A stretch of DNA of 64,000 bases, taken from NCBI RefSeq assembly GCF_020283565.1, contig NC_060061.1, forward strand, positions 34,199,362-34,263,361. Reading direction: 5' to 3'. The notes beneath the pieces are model-generated. The model saw only the letters and a program-made list of their open reading frames with translations, made no database searches and had not been told where the DNA came from. A program made the position numbers and the translations under genes. Origin of the DNA: Trifolium pratense (lineage: Eukaryota; Streptophyta; Magnoliopsida; Fabales; Fabaceae). Of the stretch, positions 11,801 through 21,957 are shown piece by piece (positions within the stretch are counted from its first letter, which is position 1; each line of letters begins with the position of its first letter).

Positions 11801-14260
11801 CAAGGCTTATGCACACCATGCATAAGTATCCCAGATTGCTTAGCGCGCCTCCCAGTTTGCTTAATGCGCCCCCATATTGCTTAGCGCACCCCCTAGATTG
11901 CTTATCGCGCCCCCAATTTACTTAGCGTGCCCCCCAAATTGCTAAGCGCACCCCCCAAATTGCTAAGCGCACCCCCACCCCCAACATAAATAACACACAA
12001 AACCATTCCACAAGCAGAATGGTTTTAGATTACAACCCTCTAAAACCATTCGACAATAAAAATGGTTTTGGCATTATAAGTACATCTAATCTAAAACCAT
12101 TCCACAATAAAAATGATTTTGGGGGGCGTGTGAGAAAATTTGGGGGTGCGTGAGAAAAAATTGGGGGCGTGCGAGAAAATTTGGGGGTGCGCTAAGTATA
12201 TGGGGGGGGCTAAGCAATTTGGGGGTGCGTTAAGCAATTTTCATTATTTATGCATGGTGCATAAGGAAAAAGCTTATGCACCATAACCACTCCCATGATT
12301 AGCTATTGATTCACATCTGAGGAGAACGGAACGACCTTTAGAGTATACCTAATTGCCGCGGTTACGCCCCCAACAGATGAAATCACACCTCAAATTATGT
12401 ATTCCAATCGTCCACACTAACACTAATTAAGTCGATATGGGGATCTTCTCAATTGAAAGATCCCCTAAATATCGATAATATGATTTTTGGGATTTCACTT
12501 AAAAGACTGGACTTAAAGCAGCAATGAGAGCAAAGGCAAGGAATTGATGCGGCTCGAAGAATGGGGCGAGTCGTAATTGGTTTAGTTGATATTTTTGTTT
12601 ATGGTTCACATTCTGGGTTGGGATCATCCATGTAGTAAGCGGATGAATTTTGTTTTCAAAATGTTAAACCGAACGAACCAACTTAAAATATGGTAAAATA
12701 TGGTGTCGGGTGTCCAAAATCTCAACTTGTTCAGTCTAAATATTGGATTAAGTTTTTTTTTTTTTTTTTTACAAAATGGATTAAATGTATTAACACGTTG
12801 AGTTCAATTCAATGCATTTTGTCACCAAAAGTATTTCACTTTTCAAGCATATATAATGAAGGTTACTTTGAAGAAATGATGCTAGGAGATTTTGAAATTG
12901 CATTTCTCATTACTAAGTATATGTTGGGATATGAGTAGTAACTTTCAGCTATGTGTGACATGTATATTCAGGGTTGAAAGTTTGAAAATAAAAACACGAG
13001 CTGGGATTGCTAAGTTGATTGGCATTGTGGCATGTTTGGCTGGTGCATCTACCCTAGCCTTTTATAAAGGTCCTCATTTAAAGCTTTTAAGCCATCACAT
13101 TCTTGGATCCAATAAACAACATGATCAAAGTCATATTCCATCTAGTACATGGATAAAAGGTTGTTTCCTCATGTTGCTCTCCAACACACTTTTTGGTCTA
13201 TGGATGGTGTTACAGGTAACTTTAATTAACTAATTAATTAATTGTCTCCCATTTGGTGATCCATCAACTCTTAATTTTAATTATGCCATCTAATTAATTT
13301 TCAATTTCACCAATTGATTGATTAGGCTTTTGTAATAAAAGACTACCCGCCAAAGCTGATCTTTACAACTCTTCAGTGTTTTTTAAGCTCAATTCAATCT
13401 TTAGTTATCGCCTTGGCCATAGAAAGGGACATTGAGAAGTGGAAATTGGGTTGGAATATCAATCTTCTTGCTGTAGCTTATTGTGTAATCCTCTCAATTT
13501 AATTTGGTTATACTTACTTTTAATATAGTAATGAGTAAATAATATATAATGAATTTGTGTTGGTAGGGAATTATTGTGACAGGGGTGACATATTACTTAA
13601 TGACATGGGTTATAGAGAAGAAAGGACCTGTGTTTCTTGCCATGTCAACACCACTAGCTCTCATTATTACAATATTCTCCTCTGTAATTCTCTTGGGCGA
13701 TATAATAAGTTTGGGAAGGTAAACTCCATCCACTTTTCTTATGATTGTTAATTCATAAATTAGAATTTTTATGGATCTATTATTGCACAAAATTACCAAT
13801 AAAGAATGCATAATTGCGGGTCATCTAATTTGATGCAGGGCGGAGTCAAGACCCAGTAAGACTGGGCAGTTATCCAAACTCTAGTAAAAAAAATTGGTAA
13901 TTTTAGGGTTTAATTTAGAGCAAAACTGACATTTTTATGGACTATTAGTTTAGGACAAAATTGAAATTTTTTGTTCAAAATTGAAATTTTTAGGGGTTAA
14001 AACTTTTTTTTTGTTCAAAACTGAGATTTTTAAAAGTTAGTTTAGGCAAAAGTAAGATTTTTTGTTGAACTATTTATATATTATATCACATGTGAAATTT
14101 TGTTCGGACTCTATAATTTTTTTTGAAGACGGATTGCATGTGTTTGATCAGTGTTTTAGGTGGGTTCCTCTTAATTGTGGGACTATACAGTGTGCTGTGG
14201 GGAAAGAACAGAGAGCAAACACCAAAAGTTTCGCAAGATTTGGAACAACCATCAGTTTAG
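8894..14260 (+). CDS. WAT1-related protein (EamA/DMT transporter), copy 2, intact
   Basis: Exons 8894-9072, 9172-9234, 9588-9704, 12972-13215, 13326-13484, 13567-13718 and 14152-14260 join to 1023 nt, or 340 residues, in one frame. Phases match copy 1, and exons 3, 5 and 6 have identical lengths (117, 159, 152 nt). The start MIMKGKKPYVVVFVIQTIYA, FVFYRQ, GASTLAFYKGPHLKL, IERDIEKWKLGW, TWVIEKKGPVFLAMSTPLAL and LGGFLLIVGLYSVLWG mark the two EamA repeats and predict ten membrane helices. Transport role is inferred from family; the substrate is unknown. Intron 3 is about 3.3 kb because of inserted elements; the other introns are small. This gene is the parent of the broken copies at 16071-21935. 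Confidence 0.92.
10410..10468 (+). repeat. Severely truncated poly-A retroelement insertion with target-site duplication
   Basis: AGTTTTGTGCAAAGGCGT is followed by GTAACC and an A-run, after which AGTTTTGTGCAAAGGTGT recurs. A long direct repeat around a tail-like A-run is the footprint of an almost completely 5'-truncated SINE or LINE. Confidence 0.6.
10740..11690. mobile_element. Non-autonomous TIR element in intron 3 of WAT1 copy 2
   Basis: The left end TCTATGTTTGGTTACGCG and the inverted right end TGTGTGTTTGGTTTAGTG share a GTTTGGTT core. CTTAG precedes (10735-10739) and follows (11691-11695) as a possible 5-bp target duplication. Subterminal AAACTCAATTCTA-type motifs recur near the right end. 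No transposase is encoded. The class (hAT-like is possible) is not settled. Confidence 0.6.
11779..12294. mobile_element. Mutator-like foldback element A with GC-rich arms
   Basis: The nine bases ATGATTAGC flank it exactly (11770-11778 and 12295-12303). The ends are GGCATAAGTTATGGTGCATA and, inverted, GGGAGTGGTTATGGTGCATA. Inside the left end are about seven degenerate units of a C-run plus AAATTGCTAAGCGCA; inside the right end the same units occur inverted as TTGGGGGTGCGCTAAG. The centre has AAAACCATT...AATGGTTTT hairpins. A 9-bp duplication and G-starting TIR fit a MULE-derived MITE. No protein is encoded. Confidence 0.8.
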
Positions 14261-15390
14261 AATGAGCTACACAACACTTAGCATAAGACATGCTAAGGTT
14301 GGAGGTACAAGTACAAACAAAACTACCACATTGTAGAAAGGAGGGAATGACATGAGACAAGCTCAACAACTGCCAAACAACACCAACACAGAAGGCATAG
14401 TTGAAAAACACAGATCAACTATTACAAATAAAAACAAGACAGAGTGAAAGCCTAATAGTATTAAATTGTCAGATATGTCAAAAAAAAAAAACACACACAC
14501 TAAATATTGTCAGAAAATAAATACTAGTATATGATTGTGGAATTTTGATACTCTCCAATGTTTTTCTCATGTTATCTTTTTTTTTTTTTTAATTCAATGA
14601 TCAGTAAATGACAAAGAAAAAAAAAATAAAAAGAGAAAGATGAAAAGTAAATAAATAACTATGATTGTGAGATACTATTGATAGGATCGAGATTTACTAT
14701 AGTAAAGAAAACACATAATTTTAACACGGTTTCAATCTCAACTATTGATTATTGATCAGACAATTTAGATTAAAATAATTATTAAATCATTCAAAACCAT
14801 CTCTGCCGCACATATTTGATCATATAGTCCAAAATGAGAAAGTTTATTGAAGAAAATCTGCTTCGCTATTGTAAAAAATATTTGGCAAATTGATTAATTT
14901 ACAAGTGTGCATAATTTTTGCCACATTGATTAATTTATAAGTGCCGTATAATTTCTGGCTTAAAATTACATTTAGTCGTTATTGAAGTATTATTATTGAC
15001 TATTTTACGATTGTTCTTTAAGAGGTTTTAAATTTGACATCTTAAGATTATTAGGTTAAATTCTTACCAGTGAGATAACACCTCAAATGTAGAACTCGAC
15101 ACTCCTAATTAATCCTCCATTAACTGAATCTCGTTAATAAAGTCAATTCACCTATTGTGTTAGATCAGTCATACAGAATAAAAAGCTTTGACTTTAAATG
15201 AACCCCACTAATAGACTGTGGAATTATTGTCTCTCAAATTAATTAATTTTTGGGCCGAATATCAAGTTTTAAAAAAATTGTAAATTAACATTTTTGGATG
15301 GAATAAAGTATGTTTAAAAAAAAAGCGCAGATTAGCAAAAAAAAAAATAAAAACAACGGTGTAGGTAACACTAACACTAACCTTAGGTGG
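14261..15390. repeat. 3' flank of WAT1 copy 2, the source of two duplicated flanks
   Basis: The sequence after the stop, with landmarks AATGAGCTACACAACACTTA and CATATTTGATCATATAGTCC, is repeated with high similarity at 18394-19250 and 25031-26015. It has no coding capacity. Confidence 0.8.
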
Positions 15391-15654
15391 CATTTACACT
15401 ATGGTCAAGTGAACAATTTGTTCACCATGGTAAAGTTGACTTTTGACCTGAGATCAAATATAGAACACTGTTTTATTATAGGGTTAAATATGATTTTGAT
15501 CTCTATAATTTCACATAATTTTCGTTATAGTTCCTGAAACTTAAGCTGTTTTATATTATTTCTAACAGGCTTATATTATTTCTAACAATTTCAATTTTCA
15601 GCTTGTTTTCCATTGATTCATTTTCAATTTTCATGCGTAATTGCTTCAATTTGA
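15391..15654. other. Gene-free spacer before the J-domain gene fragment
   Basis: AT-rich sequence with no supported gene. It joins the WAT1 3' flank to the J-domain fragment that follows. Confidence 0.4.
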
Positions 15655-15795
15655 TTCATTCTTTATTGCTCTTTATGCCTCTTGTGGGGAAAACCTTGCT
15701 TATTTGATATCCATATAATTATTGTCATGGTCCTTTACTGATGCTGGAAATGTCCATTTCAGAATCAAAAGCGTGCTGATGCAAAGAAAGCTCTA
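15655..15795 (+). pseudogene. Stranded fragment of the J-domain gene (end of intron 2 plus start of exon 3)
   Basis: The block from TTGATTCATTCTTTATTGC through TATTTGATATCCATATAATT to CAGAATCAAAAGCGTGCTGA matches the intron 2 end and exon 3 of the J-domain gene at about 27900-28070. The exon part (15763-15795) covers NQ-KRADAKKAL but lacks the six codons that follow NQ in the intact gene, then runs into unrelated AT-rich DNA. No function is expected. Confidence 0.85.
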
Positions 15796-16070
15796 ATAAT
15801 ATATATAGATATAAATATTAGTATATAAGATCTTGTTTAATTTGTTTTGATGGGTATTTTCAAAATATTAAGTTTTTATAATTTTTATTAATAGACTACA
15901 ATTAAATATATTAGTGATCAAAATTGTGCATTTACGTACGTAACATGGTCAATCTAGATCTTAAAGAAGGAAGGAGTATTCATCTAATTAATATATACAC
16001 TATACATGTACCAAAAAAATAATATTCACTATTAATCCACTATTCACATGACAACATTGTATATTTCCAG
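15796..16070. other. Spacer before WAT1 pseudogene
   Basis: AT-rich sequence. The last bases keep an intron-like end (ATATTTCCAG) before the exon 4 remnant. Confidence 0.4.
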
Positions 16071-16091
16071 GGTTGAAAGTTTGAAAATAAA

Positions 16092-16724
16092 GGGGGTGAG
16101 AGACCATCTCATATCTTTCACTGGTGCACCACAAGTTTTATGCATTGGATTGAATCTGATACATGATATTATGGTGTATCGTCACTATTATATAATTTCT
16201 TTTTTTCTATTTTTACACACTCTTTTGTATATAGCAATACTTTTTTAGGTGAACATTTCCAAAATGTTTTCCCCGAATAAATCAGGAACTTTGTTTCCAA
16301 AAAAAAAATTCTCAAAAATATTTAAAACTTTTTTTCCCGATATCCGAATAAAATATTGGAACTTTTTCCAGAAAAAAGATCGGAAACCTTTTTCCGAAAA
16401 ATATCCGAAACTTTTTTTTCGAATAAAATTTCGGAGCTTTTTTTCCGAAAAAAAATCGGAAACTTTTTTTTCTAAAAAAAAACTCTGGAATTGTTTTTAT
16501 TTGAAATTGAAACTTTTTTTCCCCAAAATTTGGAAACTTTTTTTCCCAAAAAAATATCAAAAACTCTTTTCAGGAGAAATCGGAAACTTTTTTTTGCCAA
16601 AAAATAAAAATAAATATAATACTGACGATACACCATAATATCATGTATCACATTCAATCCAACAGTATTTAACAATTGCTCATGGTATGCACCGGTGAGA
16701 GATATGAGATGGTCTCTCACCATA
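16092..16724. mobile_element. TIR element C with TTTTCCGAAAAA repeats, inserted in a WAT1 exon
   Basis: The left end GGTGAGAGACCATCTCATAT is mirrored by the right end ATATGAGATGGTCTCTCACC. The match extends inward past GATACATGATATTATGGTGT (about 110 bp each side). The middle is a run of degenerate units around GGAAACTTTTTTTCCGAAAA. Long K/F-rich frames on both strands are translations of this repeat, not genes. No clear target duplication was found. Confidence 0.85.
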
Positions 16725-17225
16725 GCACGAGCCTTTATAAAGGTCCATAAAGGTCCTCATTTAAAACTTTTAAGCAATCATCATCACATTCTAGGATACC
16801 ATAAACAACATGATCAAAGTCATATTCCATCTGTTATATGGATAAAAGGTTGCTTCCCATGTTGCTCTCCAACACATTTTGGGGTCTATGGTTGGTGTTA
16901 CATGTAATTAACTTTAATTAATTGTTCCTCATTTGCAGGTGATCCATCAACTTTAATTATATATGCCATCTAATTAATTTTCAATTTCACCAATTGATTG
17001 ATTAGGCTTTTGTAATAAAAGAATACTCATCAAAGCTGATATTTACAACTCTTCAGTGTTTCTTAAGCTCAATTCAATCTTTAGTTATCGCCTTGGTCAT
17101 AGAAAGGGACATTGAGCAATGGAAGTTGGGTTGAAATATCACTCTCATTGATGTAACATATTGTGTAATCCTCTCAATTTAATTCATCTACTAATTAATT
17201 TGGTTATACTTGTTTTTAATATTAT

Positions 17226-17775
17226 ATATTATTGCATTGTAACGCCTCTCTGTCCATATTTTATAAATTTATTTTTTGAATAATGCTTATAAAAAGGATG
17301 GAGTAGCTAAATAGACCATCTCCAATGGTGATACTTATTTTTTAGGTATTAGTATCTAATATGTACTTCCATTGGAGCAAAACATAAATAAGTAGTACCT
17401 AATAGGTACTGTAGGAGGGTTCCGGAGAGTGTTCGAGAGGAGCGACCACACAAGGCACCACAATTTTTGGGGCGCCAATTCTTTTTCCAGTTAGTATGTT
17501 TATGTGCATGCGGACAATCGTGTATACATGCGTGCGCACAATCGTGTGTGTGTGTGTGCATCTTTGTGTTAAAATAAATAAATAAAATAATTATTAAAGT
17601 AAATTTTAAAATAAATTTAGACTCTTATGATCTTGATAGTAAAATCTATTTGAAGAATTAAAAGTTATCAAAGAGATTTTAACAATTGAAAAATACTATA
17701 ATATTTAACTTTTCTTTCACATTATATATTTCTAAACGACTTATAAAATAAATGGGGCACCAAAATTATAACTCG
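17226..17775. repeat. About 0.5-kb inserted sequence in duplicated intron 5
   Basis: Compared with the 82-base intron 5 of copy 2, this copy carries extra DNA from TTGCATTGTAACGCCTCTC to AACGACTTATAAAATAAATG, including GGCGCCAATT and a GTGTGTGTG tract. The same block recurs at about 19545-20020, 20400-20780 and 21478-21760. Its class is unknown; no clear inverted ends. Confidence 0.6.
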
Positions 17776-18393
17776 TATATAATGAATTTGTGTTGGTATA
17801 GGGAATTATTGTGACAGGGGTGACATGGGTTATAGAGAAGAAAGGACATGTGTTTCTTGCCATGTCAACACCACTAGCTCTCATTATTACAATCCTCTCA
17901 TCTATAATTTTCTTGGGCGATATAATAAGTTTGGGAAGATAACTCCATGCACTTTTTTATGGTTGTTAATTCATAAATTAGAATCTTATTTTTAATTTTA
18001 GAATTTTTATGGGTCCATTATTGCACTAAATTACAGATAAAGAATGCATAATTATGGGTCCATCTAACTCGAGCGAAGCTGGGCAGTTGCCGAGGCCAAA
18101 AAATTTGGTATTTTTAAACATTAGTTTAGGATATAACTCAGATTTTTAAGAGTTAGTTTAGGGTAAAACTGATATTTTTTTGTTAAACTATTTATATGTT
18201 ATATCACATAATTTTACTCAGACTCTATAATTTTTCTGATTCCGTCACCAACTTGATGATTGCATGTGTTTGGTGTTTGATCAGTGTTTTAGGTGGGTTC
18301 CTGTTAGTTGTGGGACTATACAGTGTGCTGTGGGGAAAGAACACAGAGCAAACACCAAAAGTTTTGCAAAATTTGGAACAGCCATCAGTTTAG

Positions 18394-19250
18394 AATGAGC
18401 TACACAACACTTAGCATAAGACATGCTAAGGTTGGAGGTACAACCGTACAAGTACAAACAAAACTACCACATTGTAGAAAGGAGAGAATGACATGAGACA
18501 AGCTCAACACCTGCCAAACAACACCAACACAAAAGGCATAGTTGAAAAACACAGATCAACTATTACAAATAAAAACAAGACAGAGTGAAAGCCTAATAGT
18601 ATTAAATTGTCTGATATGTCAAAAAAAAAACACACACTAAATATTGTCAGAAAATAAATACTAGTATATGATTGTGGAATTTTGATACTCTCCGATGTTT
18701 TTCTCATGTTATCTTTTTTTTTTAATCCAATGATCAGTAAATGACAAAGAAAAAAAACTTAAAAAGAGAAAGATGAAAAGTGAATAAATAACTATGATTG
18801 TGAGATACTATTGACAGGATTGAGATTTACTATAGTAAAGAAAACACATAATTTTAACACAGTTTCAATCTCAACTATTGATTATTGATCACACAATTTA
18901 GATTAAAATAATTATTAAATCATTCAAAACCATCTCAGCCGGCAGCCGCACATATTTGATCATATAGTCCAAAATGAGAAAGTTTATTGCAGAAAATATG
19001 CTTCGCTATTGTAAAAAAAATTTGGCACATTGATTAATTTACAAGTGTGCATAATTTTTGCCACATTGATTAATTTATAATTGTCGTATAATTTTGGGCT
19101 TAAAATTACATTCAGTCCTTATTGAAGTATTATTATTGACTATTTTACTAATGTTCTTTAAGAGGTTTTAAATTTGACCTTAAGATTATTAGGTTAAACT
19201 CTTACCAGTGAGATAACACCTCAAATGTAGAACTCGACACTCTGCGACTT
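18394..19250. repeat. Duplicated 3' flank of WAT1 copy 2 (second copy)
   Basis: Near-identical to 14261-15110, stopping at GAACTCGACACTCTGCGACT, where it jumps into an exon 5 fragment. Confidence 0.85.
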
Positions 19251-20020
19251 GAGGCTTTTGTAATAAAAGAATACCCATCTAATTAATTTTCAATTTCACC
19301 AATTGATTGATTAGGCTTTTGTAATAAAAGAATACCCATCAAAGCTGATATTTACGACTCTTCAGTGTTTCTTAAGCTCAATTCAATCTTTAGTTATCGC
19401 CTTGGTCATAGAAAGGGACATTGAGCAATGGAAATTGGGTTGGAATATCACTCTCTTGTTGTAGCATATTGTGTAATCCTCTCAATTTAATTCATCTACT
19501 AATTAATTTGGTTATACTTGCTTTTAATATTATATTATTGCATTGTAACGCCTCTTCGTCCATATTTTATAAATTTATTTTTTGAATAATGCTTATAAAA
19601 AGGATGGAGTAGGTAATTAGACCATCTTCAATGGTGGTACTTATTTTTTAGGTATTAGTATTTAATAGGTACTTTTATTGGAGCAAAACATAAATGAGTA
19701 GTATCTAATAGGTACTGCAGGAGGGTTTCAGAGGGTGTTCGAGAGAAGCGACCACACAAGGCACCACAATTTTAGGGGCGCCATTTTTTTTCCTTCCAGT
19801 TAGTGTGTTTATGTGCGTGCGGACGATCGTGCATACGTGCGTGCGTACAATCGTGTGTGCGTGTGTGCGTCTTTGTGTTAAAATAAATAAAATAATTATT
19901 AAAGTAAATTTTAAAATAAACTTAGACTCTTATAATCTTGATAGTAAAATTTATTTGAAGAATTAAAAGTTATCAGAGAGATTTTAAAAATTGAAAATTA
20001 CTATAATGTTTAACTTTTCA
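19251..20020 (+). pseudogene. WAT1 pseudogene fragment (exon 5 plus inserted intron block)
   Basis: The exon 5 start (GCTTTTGTAATAAAAGAATA) appears twice, at 19254 and 19315. The second is a full-length exon 5 (19315-19472) but one base short, at CTCTTGTTGTAG, which shifts the frame; it retains the TGG that the neighbouring copies have lost. It is followed by the 0.5-kb block and breaks at about 20020. Confidence 0.88.
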
Positions 20021-20780
20021 TTCTAGGATACCATAAACAACACATTTTGGGGTCTATGGTTGGTGTTACATGTAATTAACTTTAATTAATTGTTCCTCAT
20101 TTGCAGGTGATCCATCAACTTTAATTATATATGCCATCTAATTAATTTTCAATTTCACCAATTGATCGATTAGGCTTTTGTAATAAAAGAATACTCATCA
20201 AAGCTGATATTTACAACTCTTCAGTGTTTCTTAAGCTCAATTCAATCTTTAGTTATCACCTTGGTCATAGAAAGGGACATTGAGCAATGGAAGTTGGGTT
20301 GAAATATCACTCTCATTGATGTAACATATTGTGTAATCCTCTAAATTCAATTCATCTACTAATTAATTTGGTTATACTTGTTTTTAATATTATATATTAT
20401 TATTGCATTGTAACGCCTCTCTGTCCATATTTTATAAATTTATTTTTTGAATAATGCTTATAAAAAGGATGGAGTAGGTAAATAGACCATCTCCAATGGT
20501 GATACTTATTTTTTAGGTATTAGTATCAAATAGGTACTTCTATTGGAGCAAAACATAAATAAGTAGTACCTAATAGGTACTGTAGGAGGGTTCCGGAGGG
20601 TGTTCGAGAGGAGCGACCACACAAGACACCACAATTTTTGGGGCGCCAATTTTTTTTCCAGTTAGTATGTTTACGTGCGTGCGGACAATCGTGTATACAT
20701 GCGTGCGCACAATCGTGTGTGCGTCTTTGTGTTAAAATAAATAAATAAAATAATTATTAAAGTAAATTTTAAAATAAACT
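20021..20780 (+). pseudogene. WAT1 pseudogene fragment (end of exon 4, exon 5, inserted block)
   Basis: The exon 4 remnant 20021-20071 has an internal deletion (ATAAACAAC joined to ACATTTTGG) and the same CAT ending as the pseudogene at 16071. Exon 5 at 20174-20332 carries the same GGT TGA stop. It therefore descends from that pseudogene, not straight from the intact gene. Confidence 0.88.
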
Positions 20781-20875
20781 CCTTCATTGCCTTAAAAAGA
20801 AATAACTTGTTTACATATATGATAAGTGTATTTGTATATGAACTCATAAACATCTCCTCAAGAAGAAGGTAAAAA

Positions 20876-21935
20876 ATGATTATGAAAGGAAAAAAGCCAT
20901 ATGTGGTTGTGTTTGTGATACAAACTATATATGCAGCTATGTTTCTACTCTCCAAAGCTGCATTTGATCATGGCATGAACAATTTCATCTTTGTTTTTTA
21001 TAGACAAGCATTAGCAACCATTTTCCTCATACCTTTTGCTTTCATCTTCGAATGGTACGTACGTATGTGGAAATTAATATAATGTCTTATATATTTAACT
21101 TATTGTTAATTTCTTGGTTCATGAATTTGAATTATATATTTCTTTGATGCAGGAAAATTGCACCCCCTTTGTCTTTCAGGACCTTCTGCAAGATTTTCTT
21201 CCTTTCTCTCTTCGGGTATATACATCAAAATATTAGAGATTATACTTTACTGCTTTGTGCAAAATATAAGTAAAATTTGGGTAAATTATATCAATTTTTT
21301 TTATCAATTTTTGGTTATATTTTGGAAGTACATTTTTGCACATGATTTTTTTTTAACTATAATGTTTACACATGACGTTAATTATAGTTATAAAACAATT
21401 TTAAAAGTTTGAATGCATGCACAAATTTGTAAACAATTTCGATATTTAAAATAAACTCATAAACTCATAAAAGTTTGGGGCGCCAATTTTTTTTCCAGTT
21501 AGTATGTTTACGTGCGTGCGGACAATCGTGTATACATGCGTGCGCACAATCGTGTGTGCGTCTTTGTGTTAAAATAAATAAATAGAATAATTATTAAAGT
21601 AAATTTTGAAATAAACTTAGACTCTTGTGATCTTGATAGTAAAATCTATTTGAAGAATTAAAAGTTATCAGAGAGATTTTAACAATTGAAAAATACTATA
21701 ATATTTAACTTTTCTTTTACATTATATATTTCTAAACGACTTATAAAATAAATGGGCACCGAAATTATAACTTGTATATAATGAATTTGTATTGGTAGGG
21801 AATTATTGTGACAGGGGTGACATGGGTTATAGAGAAGAAAGGACATGTGTTTCTTGCCATGTCAACACCACTAGCTCTCATTATTACAAACCTCTCATCT
21901 ATAATTTTCTTGGGCGATATAATAAGTTTGGGAAG
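20876..21935 (+). pseudogene. Chimeric WAT1 pseudogene: exons 1-2 joined to exon 6
   Basis: Exon 1 (20876-21054) and exon 2 (21153-21215) are nearly identical to the intact gene, including promoter-side sequence from about 20781. Within intron 3 the sequence jumps at about 21440 to the 0.5-kb intron 5 block, then to exon 6 (21799-21935), which has the 15-base loss and lost donor of the other pseudogenes. Exons 3, 4, 5 and 7 are missing. The first 68 codons remain open with a credible promoter, so a short transcript is possible, but no transporter can be made. Confidence 0.9.
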
Positions 21936-21957
21936 ATAACTCCGTGCACTTTTTTAT

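Larger units (their letters stand above)
16071..18393 (+). pseudogene. WAT1-related pseudogene (exons 4-7 of a copy 2 duplicate)
   Basis: Exon 4 starts at 16071, is cut after 21 bases by the element at 16092-16724, and resumes as CACGAG joined to TTTATAAAGGTCC after an internal deletion; it ends at 16903 with CAT instead of CAG. Exon 5 (17006-17164) has GGT TGA at 17129-17134 where the parent has GGT TGG. Intron 5 has gained about 0.5 kb. Exon 6 (17802-17938) lacks 15 bases after GTGACA and has lost its donor (GAAG then AT). Exon 7 (18285-18393) is still open to its TAG. Exons 1-3 are absent. Clearly non-functional as a transporter. Confidence 0.93.

Noticed and set aside
16249..16638. K/F-rich frames of 129 and 82 codons on opposite strands
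   Set aside because: Both are translations of the same A/T-run plus CCGA repeat core of element C; low complexity, no protein-like features.
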